From positions 7,059,501 to 7,123,500 of the forward strand of contig JASXTE010000007.1 in assembly GCA_030280995.1 (NCBI GenBank): 64,000 nt of DNA. Direction: 5' to 3'. The translations under genes were made by a program, and so were the position numbers. Origin of the DNA: Hemileia vastatrix. Taxonomy: Eukaryota > Basidiomycota > Pucciniomycetes > Pucciniales > Zaghouaniaceae. Every line of letters starts with the position of its first letter. Position 1 is the stretch's first letter. Below are positions 43,721 through 54,680 of the stretch, one piece after another. The notes below the pieces were generated by a model. It saw only the letters and a program-made list of their open reading frames with translations, was not told the DNA's origin and searched no databases.

Positions 43721-44897
43721 TGTCAGCCTAAATATCCTTAGGACTTAGTATTTCTTATGCTTAAAATAAGATAACCTTAACTAGATTAAGCTTATATCTT
43801 AAAAATAAGGTTAAAATTATAATATATATTATTTTATTATATATATATATAATTATTATTCTATTATATAATTTATAATAGTTTAAATAGCTTATCCATG
43901 GCCTAATAATACTTATTAAGGTGTTAATGGAGTCATAATATACTTATCTTAAGTGATATGAAGTAATTATTGACATACATAAGCTTATATGTATACATAA
44001 ATCTCATATTCAGTGAAATATGCAGTATATTATGTATATTTAGGTATATAAGTGGGTTTTAGCCCCTTAATAGCCTATAACCTTTGTTTTTCTGCTTATT
44101 TTAGGTCATATGGACGAAATCAGTGGACTCACAACGCCTACAGAAGCATAGACACCTATATCAGGCGCATACACCCAGTTTGGACAACTCAAATTACTTC
44201 CTTGGATGGTTATTCATGGATTTATGGGTTAGAAGGATGTTTCTGGGTTAATGTGGATGCTTGGGGATGTTATTGGGGGCTTGGACATTTTATTTGTTTC
44301 CTTTATATGCTTTTAGTTTCATTAAATCTCTTTTTGATCATTTATTTTACCTGTTTCTTTATGGTATCCGCTTTTATCTGGGTTTTCTATTTATGGTATG
44401 ACTCTGTGTTATTATTAATAGTGATGGAGGGTCCTTACTGGAGGTCTGGGTGTTGAAACTGCTTGAAGTGGACGCCATGGGGAGGTGATGGGCCCTCACA
44501 GTGCTGTAATTGCCGGGGATAGCAGTGACATCATCTGGATTGAAGGTCTGTGCACTCCAGTGGATTTGGGTATAAGTAAGGAGGGATTTTGATGGTTTAT
44601 TATCATCATTCAATTACTACACTTCAAAAAAACACTACAATACAATTATTAGCATTCAGAAATATATTATAAAGCCCTTATAAATTGATATTATCTTTAT
44701 AAAAGCTATAACTATATTTTATTCTTCTATTTTCCACCACTAGCACGCATTTAAATCCAAGTATTGTGAGTTTTATTTGAGTATAACTATTCTATTAGTC
44801 TTCCCCTGAGGTTTAATCACTAAATAATTTATTAATAAGTAGTAGGACCATAAAATAACACTATTATATCATACTTATATACTAGACTATACTGACA
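43721..44897 (+). mobile_element. RT-F 5' LTR
   Basis: 1177 bp, TGTCAGCCTAAATATCC to CTATACTGACA, preceded by AAAAC (43716-43720). About seven differences from the 3' LTR were seen by eye (roughly 99.4% identity), so the insertion is recent. TATATAAG at 44045-44052 is the promoter candidate. A GC-rich core (44440-44590) contrasts with AT-rich flanks. It contains a 134-codon open stretch (44052-44456) that begins with GTG and is hydrophobic, and an antisense 79-codon one (44613-44374) that begins with TTG; neither has a proper ATG, so I do not call them genes. Confidence 0.96.
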
Positions 44898-45183
44898 ATT
44901 CGGGGTCTTTCCTCTTATTTTACTTATTATTTAGTATAAGCCTTGGGACGTGATTTTTACCTTAGTACAGCTCAAAATTAACCAAATATTTAGGTATGCT
45001 GCATATTAGTGGGTCATCATAACTCATTGATTGCGGAAAAGAACCCTTATAATAATTGTACTAATTTTTTATCATAAAAATTAGATATTTACAGTAGTAA
45101 CTGTACCCAATATAAACCCAATTTCACTTGGTATTTGGACACCAATATAACACCCAATTAAATTGGTATTTGGCTAAATCTTG

Positions 45184-45381
45184 GTAAGCTAATTATTCAC
45201 CCTTATAGAAGTCTAGTTAAACTTTTTATTATATTTTTAACAGATTTTTTTGAATTTTTCTTACATTTTATTTAAACAAATAAAGATATAAATTCAGGGT
45301 AAGCTCCATTGCTTTTTTATTAGTAATATAATTGCTAATATCTTTTGTCTACTAATTCCATAGAGTTTTTTCCTTTTGTAG
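45184..45381 (+). other. RT-F predicted 5'-leader intron (198 nt)
   Basis: Donor GTAAGC (45184), branch CTACTAAT (45349-45356), acceptor CCTTTTGTAG (45381), 27 nt before the gag ATG. Just upstream, 45110-45180 holds a two-unit repeat (CCCAATTxxACTTGGTATTTGG type). From 44898 to 45183 the leader is non-coding; ATTCGGGGTCTTTCC next to the LTR is the primer-site candidate. Confidence 0.55.
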
Positions 45382-45408
45382 ACGTAAAATATTGTTATTC
45401 TGAACAAT

Positions 45409-48400
45409 ATGAGTGCTCCCCAGGACAGTGTAAGTGAACAGCCTGCTTATAATACCAGGTCTAAAGCTAACAAAAACTTTCCAGGACATCACCATGGAGG
45501 GACAACAGTACCCCCAGCCAGAAAGCATGAGTATAGAGGAAAAGGACGCCCTCTTAAAAAAGATAACTATAAAAAAGACGTCTCCTCCTCTTCAGGATCA
45601 ACTGTCCCACCTGGACAAACAGGTTCTGAAGTTGGAGGAATCAAAATCTCTCATGTTCAAAGAAGTAGAGCAGTTGCAAAACAATTGCAAGGTAGGGTTT
45701 CAGCAGATGAATCAGGCAATGGCAGAATTAAAGGGAGGCCACCCCAGTCAATCAAATCAGCAACCCCCTACCCAAGGAGGGTCCACTCACTCCCAGGAGA
45801 AACTCCTGGTAGACAAATGGAAATGGGACTGGTTTCACCAACAGTGGACAAGCCACAGTTGCAACAGGAATCCACCCCCTCATCTGACTTCCTCAGCTCA
45901 CCCTTACAAGGGAAAAAAGCGCCAAAAATCAGGACTGGAAACCATCCCTTGGTAAGTAACTTACCCTCTCAGATTAGACATAATACTGATAATTACAATA
46001 TAGGTAATTCTATTGATGTTAAATCTGTACAAAAAATAGAGGAGGATTTAAGAAATTTAGGCTTTAGAGTAGATACACCTGACTTGTCTTTTGTCCATAA
46101 TAACAGTACTATATACAATGATAATACAGTTAATCCTCAGTTGCAACCACCTACTAGTGAGATGAGAAGTTCACAGGAGAGTGAGAGAATTGAAAAGGAG
46201 GACATGGAATATTTTAATAATAATCCAACTGTCCATAGAATTGTTTCAGCATTGTGGAATAGAATGACTGATTGTGAGGAACAGACAGTTAAGCTCACTA
46301 GTGATACAATTTCATCCTTGACATTGAACATTTCTCAATTAGCAACACGCAATAAAGAATTAGAGAAGGAACATTTGTCTCTAACTCTTAAATATGATTC
46401 ATTGAGTAATAAATATAATGACCTTTCAAACAAATTTTGTGAGTTAGAAAAATTATATGAAACACATTTATTAAAGACTGAATCAAGAACAAAGTTATCT
46501 TTTGCCCAGACAAATCAAAGTGTCTCTGAGTTGCTACAAAGATTAACTAAAGTTGAGATTGAAACTGCCAATCTACTAATGAACCAGGATAATCATAAGT
46601 ATAATCAATATAATATTAATCCTTTCATTGGCAAAAGTGAATCTCATTCCTTCCCTGTACCACCACAATTAAAACCATCTGGTGGTAGTGTCAAATCTGA
46701 AAATGTAAGTCACAAATCTGTGCAGGAAGAAATACAAGACCATTTATCAAAAGTGAATGAGTTGTTGAATTTACCTAAGATTAGTGAGATAAAATCCAAT
46801 CAGAAGAACTGGCCTAAGATAGATCAGTACCCAACTTATGATGGGGAAGCCAGCTCTGATTGGCAACATTTTATTCAAAGAATTGACAACTTGAAATTCT
46901 CATATAAGTTACCAGATGAAGAGATAACATCAAAATTAATTTCTTTATTTAAGGATGTTGCTTTATTATGGTTTGAAGCTGTCTTAAGTGAGGGTAGAGA
47001 CTACTCTTGGGCTGAATGGAAACAACTTATTGAAAAACAATTTGGAGGTTCTAAATTCAGGCTTACTCAGCAGAGACTGTATGAGAAGACTAGGTATAAT
47101 CCGTTGAATGGTGACAAACCTATGGTATTTTTAATGAATTGAAACAAAATATTAAAAGCCATTGAGCCTCATATGGATTTTAACTTATGGAAAGATAAGA
47201 TAATATACAAATTACCTATATCTGTCAGAGACATTGTTGTAGCTAGAACATTAAATGTTACTGAATATTCTGACTTTATTAATATTTGCAATGAAATATT
47301 ATTAAACCATAAGTATGAATCAAGGTATTCCACTTATAAGCAAAATGTTTAACCTGTAAAAACTCAGAATTCAAAAACACTTCAGGAGAAGCAGAAAAAA
47401 CCTACTGCACCTGTAGTACCTAAAAAGTATGAAACAAATACTTGTTATAAGTGTAACAAACCTTGGGTCAAAGGTCACAAATGTGAGAAAAACATAAATA
47501 TTGTTGAAAATCAACGTGAATCTGAAACTGAAACTGAAAAAAGTAAAGAATCAAGTGATTATGACAGAAATATCTCATATAGTGATGAAAATGAAGTCTG
47601 TATGTTGGAAGATGATTTGTCCATCTTTGAAAATCCAATATTGAATATGGACTCAAATGAATCTTTAATGAATTTTGAGGATGCTGAAATCATTAAGGAT
47701 ATACAAGCTGATAACTTTAGAATGACACCTATCACTGTTCCAGCTATCATTTCTGGTGAAAATGTTAATATAGTATTGGACACAGGAGCTGCTGGTTCAG
47801 TTGTTTCCACTAATACATTACAGAAAATTGATAGTGAATATAAGTTTAAGCTTGAACCACTTCAAAATAAAAATTGGAGAGGTTTTGGATCAGTACTACA
47901 CCCCATTGGTAAATACAAAGCTGCTGTTTTATTTAAACACCAACATGGTTATGTAAGGGTAACTTGTGACTTTGTAGTAATGGATAATACTAATTGTAGT
48001 AACTGTTTTGTCATTGGAAATGATATTCTGACTAAATTTGGTGTAAAATTAGACCCTGCTAATAACAATTTTACAATTGGCATGAATGGTAAAAGGAAAT
48101 TTAAAATAAATTCTTTTAACACAGTCTTACACATTGAGTCAGTAACAAATTCCCCGTCTAAAGGAAGAGAATCCAATGAGATGGAACTTCTGGAAACAGA
48201 AATTTCAAAAGCATCATTTGGCACTCAGATAAGTGAAACTGAGAAAGATAATATTTTGGAATTAATTAAAGCTTTTCCAATGGCTTTTGCACATGGTACA
48301 AATGAACTTGGCCTTGTAAAAGATCATGAAATGAAAATTAGTTTAACCTGTGATATGGATAATATTCCTGCTAGTCTTAAAAAGAAACCATACCCTGCTT

Positions 48401-51276
48401 CACCAATGAAGAGGAAAGAAATAGAGGATAATATTAAGATGTTATTAAAAATGAACATTCGTGAGAAGGTTGAAACTACACCAAAATATTGTGTAATATC
48501 ACCAGTGCTGATTTCTTATGAACAAGATAAAGCAAGACTGTGCGGTGATTATAGAGCATTAAATACATTTACAGTAGATGATATTTATCCCTTGCCAAGG
48601 ATTGCCTCTATACATGCTACCCTTAAAGGTGCTAAATATATAAGTTGCCTAGATGGAAATAAAGGGTACCATCAAATTCCTGTTGAAAAGAATTCACAGA
48701 ACTTTTTGTTGATAACAACACACATGGGAATTTATAAGTATGTCAGAATGCCATTTGGACCAAAAAATGCTCCATCAGTATTTCAGAAGTTAATGGATAT
48801 AACATTCCATAATGAAATGATTGAGGGATGGTTAATGGTATACATTGATGACATCATAGTGTTCTCTAAAACTTTTGATGAACACTTAATCCATTTAAGG
48901 AAAGTATTCCAGAAAATGGATGAAATAAAAATGACCCTTGCATTGAAAAAATGTAAATTTGGGTTTGAATCTTTAAAAGTGCTTGGTCATATTGTATCTG
49001 GCTTACAAATATGTGTAGACCAAAATAAAGTGGCTGCAATAAAAAATATTGGCATTCCTCAAAATGTGAAGGATGTACAATCTTTTCTTGGAATGTGTGG
49101 TTATTATAGACAATATATAAAAAACTACCAATCAATTGCTGCACCACTAACCACACTGATAAAGAAATCAGAAGCTTTCATTTGGAATAATGAAAGACAA
49201 CAAGCTTTCAATAAGTTGAAGGAATGTTTAATGACAGCTCCTATCTTGGGATTACCAGATTTCCAATTACCTTTTGTATTATATACAGATGCAAGTTTTA
49301 TTGGACTGGGTGCTGCTTTACATCAAAAACAACTTATTGAAGGTAAAATGTCAGAAGTAGTAATCTGCTATATTTCACGTACTCTGAGAAGTGGTGAATT
49401 AAAATATGGTGCTACTCAACTTGAATGTTTGGCAGTAGTATGGGCTCTTGAGAAGCTACATTATTACCTTGAAGACCAAAAATTTGAGTTAATAACTGAC
49501 TGTAGTGCAGTTAAGTCACTCTTAAACATGAAAACTCCTAATAGACACATGTTTAGATGGCAATTAGCTGTACAAGAATACAGAGGACGGATGACTATTA
49601 CACATAGAGCAGGAACCTTGCACTCGAATGTAGATCTGTTATCTAGAGTACCTCTGCCTAATAATGATGATAATCTTGCTTATGTTCCTGAGTCAGAGAT
49701 TATTAACATTTATGGCATTTATATTGTAGATCTTGAGGATGAATTTATGCAATCAATTCTTGATAATTATAATTCAGATCCTGACTTAAGTAAATTAACT
49801 ACAATATTAAATGATCCATCTAATGCTTCAATGAATGTTTTAATAAAAACCTTACCAATTAAGTATAAAGAGGCATTAGAGAAAGGAAAATTTTCCATTG
49901 AGGATGGTTTTATATATTACAGGAAAAAATTAAGTAATGTAATTGTAATTCCCCCTTCAATGAAGGAGTTAATGTTAAGTATATGTCATGATGATATATT
50001 AGCAGGTCATTTTGACTACCATAAAACATTAACCAGGGTAAAAAACACAGCTTGGTGGATTAACATGTCTGAGGATGTTCAGAAATATGTTGAAACATGT
50101 GATTCTTGTCAAAAATCTAAAAGATTAACAGGAAAAAGAGCTGGTTTATTACAAAGAATTGAGCAACCAAAAGCTCCATGGGAAATCATTAACATGGACT
50201 TTGTAACAGGTTTGCCAATAGCAGGGCATAAGAGTTATAACTCCTGCTGGGTAATTGTAGATAGATTTACAAAGATGTGTAAATTTATTCCTACCCACAA
50301 AGAGGTTTCTGCAAAGGACTTAGCTTTTTTATGGCGGACACAAATGTTAAATACAGCAGGTTTCCCCAAAGCAATAGTTTCTGACAGAGATCCTAAATTT
50401 ACTTCTGAGTTCTGGACGTCACTTATGGATGTTTCAGGGTGTCAATTAAAACTTTCTACAGCACACCATCCACAAACTGATGGGCTAGCAGAAAGAATGA
50501 TACAAACCTTGGAAGATATGATAAGAAGATACTGTGCTTTTGGTCTTAATTTTAAAGACAATGACAAATTCACGCATGATTGGGTAACCCTTATCCCAGG
50601 TTTAGAATTTGCATATAATAGTACAGTACATTCTGTCACTGGCAAAAAGCCATTTGAGTTATGCTTGGGTTATGTACCTAATACCCCTGCTAAAACTCTT
50701 AATAAGTTACCTAGATTGGATATTCATCCAGGTACTAAATCTTTTCTTCAGATGCAGGAACTATGCAGAAAACATGCTCAAGAATGTATAAATAAGGCTT
50801 TTGAGTATGAAAAGAAAAGATGGGATAAAGCCCATAAAGAACAAATGTTCAAAGAGGGTGATGAAGTCCTTATTTCAACGTTACATTTCAATTTAAATGG
50901 TAATGTTAAATTGAAGGATCCATTCATTGGACCATTTGTAGTTAAAAAGATGGTTGGTAATAATGCTGTTGAGGTTATTCTATATGCACCTTATGATAGA
51001 AAACATCCAGTATTTCTTATTTCTCTTATAAAACCATACCATTCTAATGATACTGCTCTATTTCCAAGAAGATCAGGAAGGCATAAACAGCAACCTGAAG
51101 AAATAGTGGAAAAAGCAGAAATTGAAAAGATACTTAAAAAGAGACACCTTACTAAAGAAAAGGGAGTTGAGTATCTATTAAGATTTAAAAATAAATCAAG
51201 TGAATATGACCAGTGGATTCCAGAAAATGAAATCTCTGATCTTAAAAATCTCTTGAAAAAATTTAAATCTAAATAA
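45409..51276 (+). pseudogene. RT-F Gag-Pol polyprotein, one frame broken by two stops
   Basis: One frame spans ATG 45409 to TAA 51274-51276 (about 1955 codons), broken only by TGA 47140-47142 in capsid and TAA 47350-47352 before the knuckle. Gag: basic N-terminal region overlapping ORF-B, helical middle, capsid (FGGSKFRLTQQRLYEKTRY), knuckle CYKCNKPWVKGHKC at about 47452. The pol stretch from 47602 has all catalytic residues, numbered from its first Met: protease DTG at 60-62; RT YIDD at 414-417; RNase H Asp 563; integrase zinc His 796 and CDSCQ; triad Asp866, Asp928, Glu964 (D-x61-D-x35-E); chromodomain-like tail (EYLLRFKNKSSEYDQWIP). With 99.4% LTR identity this is the youngest element. The two stops may postdate insertion or have been copied in trans. 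Confidence 0.93.
45494..45955 (+). CDS. RT-F ORF-B (overlapping accessory ORF, 153 aa)
   Basis: Intact +1 frame inside gag, 85 nt after the gag ATG (same relative phase as the 139-nt offset in RT-B, C and E). An open extension upstream begins only at GTG. Layout: MSIEEKDALLKK; a helical/coiled-coil region (LQDQLSHLDKQVLKLEESK, FKEVEQLQNN); a Gln/Ser/Pro linker; Trp motif KWKWDWFHQQW; PPPHLTSSAHPYKGKKRQK. The order coiled coil, Trp motif, Pro-rich, PYxG plus basic cluster matches RT-C ORF-B although the gag frame here differs widely from RT-C. The stop TAA (45953-45955) overlaps a donor-like GGTAAGTAA, so spliced RNA could extend it. Function unknown. Confidence 0.65.
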   Translation: MEGQQYPQPESMSIEEKDALLKKITIKKTSPPLQDQLSHLDKQVLKLEESKSLMFKEVEQLQNNCKVGFQQMNQAMAELKGGHPSQSNQQPPTQGGSTHSQEKLLVDKWKWDWFHQQWTSHSCNRNPPPHLTSSAHPYKGKKRQKSGLETIPW

Positions 51277-51382
51277 TACTGTTCATTCAGTATATGTATT
51301 ATAAAAATTATTTTTTTTATTTTATTATTTCACTCCTTAAGTTTAATTAAAATGTCTTAACATTTTTTTTATTGTTTTTTTT

Positions 51383-51394
51383 GGGGTGAGGGAG
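51383..51394 (+). other. RT-F polypurine tract
   Basis: GGGGTGAGGGAG lies immediately before the 3' LTR after a T-rich run, the expected plus-strand primer. Confidence 0.8.
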
Positions 51395-52571
51395 TGTCAG
51401 CCTAAATATCCTTAGGACTGAGTATTTCTTATGCTTAAAATAAGATAACCTTAACTAGATTAAGCTTATATCTTAAAAATAAGGTTAAAATTATAATATA
51501 TATTATTTTATTATATATATATATAATTATTATTCTATTATATAATTTATAATAGTTTAAATAGCTTATCCATGGCCTAATAATACTTATTAAGGTGTAA
51601 ATGGAGTCATAATATACTTATCTTAAGTGATATGAAGTAATTATTGACATACATAAGCTTATATGTATACATAAATCTCATATTCAGTGAAATATGCAGT
51701 ATATTATGTATATTTAGGTATATAAGTGGGTTTTAGCCCTTTAATAGCCTATAAACTTTGTTTTTCTGCTTATTTTAGGTCATATGGACGAAATCAGTGG
51801 ACTCACAACGCCTACAGAAGCATAGACACCTATATCAGGCGCATACACCCAGTTTGGACAACTCAAATTACTTCCTTGGATGGTTATTCATGGATTTATG
51901 GGTTAGAAGGATGTTTCTGGGTTAATGTGGATGCTTGGGGATGTTATTGGGGGCTTGGACATTTTATTTGTTTCCTTTATATGCTTTTAGTTTCATTAAA
52001 TCTCTTTTTGATCATTTATTTTACCTGTTTCTTTATGGTATCCGCTTTTATCTGGGTTTTCTATTTATGGTATGACTCTGTGTTATTATTAATAGTGATG
52101 GAGGGTCCTTACTGGAGGTCTGGGTGTTGAAACTGCTTGAAGTGGACGCCATGGGGAGGTGATGGGCCCTCACAGTGCTGTAATTGCCGGGGATAGCAGT
52201 GACATCATCTGGATTGAAGGTCTGTGCACTCCAGTGGATTTGGGTATAAGTAAGGAGGGATTTTGATGGTTTATTATCATCATTCAATTACTACACTTCA
52301 AAAAAACACTACAATAAAATTATTAGCATTCAGAAATATATTATAAAGCCCTTATAAATTGATATTATCTTTATAAAAGCTATAACTATATTTTATTCTT
52401 CTATTTTCCACCACTAGCACGCATTTAAATCCAAGTATTGTGAGTTTTATTTGAGTATAACTATTCTATTAGTCTTCCCCTGAGGTTTAATCACTAAATC
52501 ATTTATTAATAAGTAGTAGGACCATAAAATAAAACTATTATATCATACTTATATACTAGACTATACTGACA
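51395..52571 (+). mobile_element. RT-F 3' LTR
   Basis: 1177 bp, same termini as 43721-44897, followed by AAAAC (52572-52576), the exact copy of the left flank. TATATAAG at 51719-51726. It carries the same GC-rich core and the same two open stretches lacking ATG. Confidence 0.96.
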
Positions 52572-52576
52572 AAAAC

Positions 52577-53230
52577 CATTTGTGGTAAATGTATTATAGG
52601 CTTTGGGAGAATCTTCAGCTAAAAGGATCTAAGATTTGATTGGCCCTAACCCTAGTTCCCACTCATTTTTCAAAATTGCACAAAACCTTGAAAGGTGATA
52701 ATGTAAATTCCAACAAGAGGGAGCTAAAATCTCAGATAATCATCAGATAAGAGTTTCAGAGGCCTTATTCTCTAATTATATAATATAAAAACATGAAATA
52801 AATAAAATTGAACTTGGGATAAAAAGCCTCAACTTTAAAGATTAATATCCCAGAAACCACTGAGCCAAATTCATATCTACTTACGGTAAATGAATGATAG
52901 GCTTCAGGAAAATCTTCAGTCTAAAGGAAGTGTGATTCAAATAAAACCATCCCAAACTTGTACTATAAAAACATAAAATAAATAAAAGAGAGATTGGGAA
53001 AAAAGGTTCAACTTTAAAATTCAATATATCAGCAACCACAAAACCAAATTCAAATTTGTTTGTAAGAAATGAAATATGAGCTTCAGGAAAATATTCTGTT
53101 AAAAGGGAATGGGATTAAAATAAAGCTAATCCTAATTTTGATTCTTTTTTCAATATTTCACAAATCTTGAAAAATTAATAAAAATGACAACAAGAGGGGT
53201 CAAATAGGTCCAGAATTATCCAGATAAGAG
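52577..53230. repeat. Tandem repeat interrupted by RT-F, right part
   Basis: With 43640-43720 this forms three imperfect units starting at 43640, about 52795 and 52976, with landmarks GGGAAAAAAGG, CTCAAC, GGTAAATG and TTCAGGAAAATCTTC. Full units are near 290 bp; the middle one lacks about 120 bp. No coding potential. Confidence 0.65.
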
Positions 53231-54460
53231 TCCTACATATATTTAAGTGAGAAAATTGCATAGAAGAAATGAGATATAAGATAGGCATGAAAAAAATGGA
53301 GATAAAACTTACCTTGATGGAAAGATAGGAAAAATAGAGTGAGAAAGAGTGAAGTTAAAATTCAGGGAAAATTGAGTATGGAGCAAGTGAAATGCATAAT
53401 GAATATGCAATCAATCTGTTCCAATGACATGAAAACAAAAAAATGTGAAAAGAGGAAAAGGGGGATAATGAAAAAGCCAAGGAGGGGTAAAGAGTAGGAT
53501 GTTGGAGAGAAAATAAAAGAGGGAGTGAAAAAAAGTTAATTTTACCTTTAAAATCAGAATCAAAATCACTTACAAATAAAAGATGAGATAAAAAATGAAA
53601 AAAAGAGAAAAAAATTATAATAGCAACAATAAAAAAAAGGAAAAAAATGACTTACCTGCAGAGATGAGTTGAGAAAACAATTGACTTCAAGTTAAATGAG
53701 GGATGCAAGATGAGATGAGGAAAAGGATATGAGGAATGAATGGATGAAAAACTACTCCATTGCACAAAATATTTCATTTCATGTTGAGTTGATGAAGGAA
53801 AACAAAGAGACTTAAAAAATAGAGACTTTAACAGAAAATTCAAAATCAAAGCCAATATGCAAAAAATAATAAACATTCCAAGTGATTGAGTAAAGATTGT
53901 ATCCAGGATCATGAACAAGATTCAACCCCCTTGGGCTGATGTAATGCTTTTTGGAAAGAATCAACATATAATCTAAAGTTTTTTCAAAATCAGAGACAGG
54001 ATAAAAGTTAGAAATTAAATCTAAAGCAATAGCATTCATAGTTGATGCATGTCAGAGTAGTCATCTTGTATAAGTTTCTTTTTGTTTTTATAATTACTCC
54101 TTTTTTTGTTATATCAAGATTATTATGTCTTCATACTTTCTTCTGATTACTTGAGATTACATCTACCTTAATTTTAGTCTCACTTCATTATCTCATATTC
54201 ATAGATCAATGAACTCTTACGTCAAATTTACCATTTTGTGATTAGTCATGCTCTCCTCAGCCTTCTTGCCCCTGCTTACACTTTTATGTAATCACTTTTC
54301 TATCTGTACTCCTGTAAATAGACAGGCTCCCTGAGTTACAAGGTTCTGTCTTTCTTTGCCTTTTCTCTCAATCAATCCTTTCCTATTGACAGGTCTTTAT
54401 CTTTTCCTTATATTATCTATTTATATACACTAAGATTTGTTTTTTCATGACCATTAGGTA
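53231..54460. other. Interval without recognisable gene
   Basis: Purine-rich, AT-rich sequence to about 54030; minus-strand open stretches (53652-54039) are hydrophobic without motifs. 54240-54420 (CTGTAAATAGACAGGCTCCC, TTTCCTATTGACAGG) could be the end of a copia LTR upstream of the gag at 54681, but no partner was found. Confidence 0.35.
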
Positions 54461-54464
54461 TAAC

Positions 54465-54657
54465 TGGCTCATCTACTTGAATAAGTCATGCATTACTGAT
54501 TTACTCCTTGGCTTTATACCAAAGGTCTGTTTCTAATGTATTTAATTTTATAGATTGCAATTCATGGAAGCAAACCTATCCTATTTGCCATTATAAATGG
54601 CTCATCTACTTGAATAAGTTGCACATTACTGATTTATTCTTTGGTTTTATACCAAAG
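54465..54657 (+). repeat. 60-bp direct repeat pair before copia gag
   Basis: 54465-54524 and 54598-54657 share GGCTCATCTACTTGAATAAG and ATTACTGATTTA...TTTATACCAAAG with about seven mismatches, 133 bp apart. Confidence 0.7.
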
Positions 54658-54680
54658 ACCAAAGATTTTGTTGACAGAAT

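Noticed and set aside
44052..44456. 134-codon hydrophobic open stretch in RT-F LTRs as a membrane-protein gene
   Set aside because: It starts at GTG, the first Met is far inside, and it is broken in the otherwise near-identical solo LTR. Identity between RT-F copies only reflects LTR identity.
44374..44613. 79-codon antisense open stretch in the same LTRs as a gene
   Set aside because: The start codon is TTG and no ATG precedes the conserved part. Kept only as a finding about the GC-rich core.
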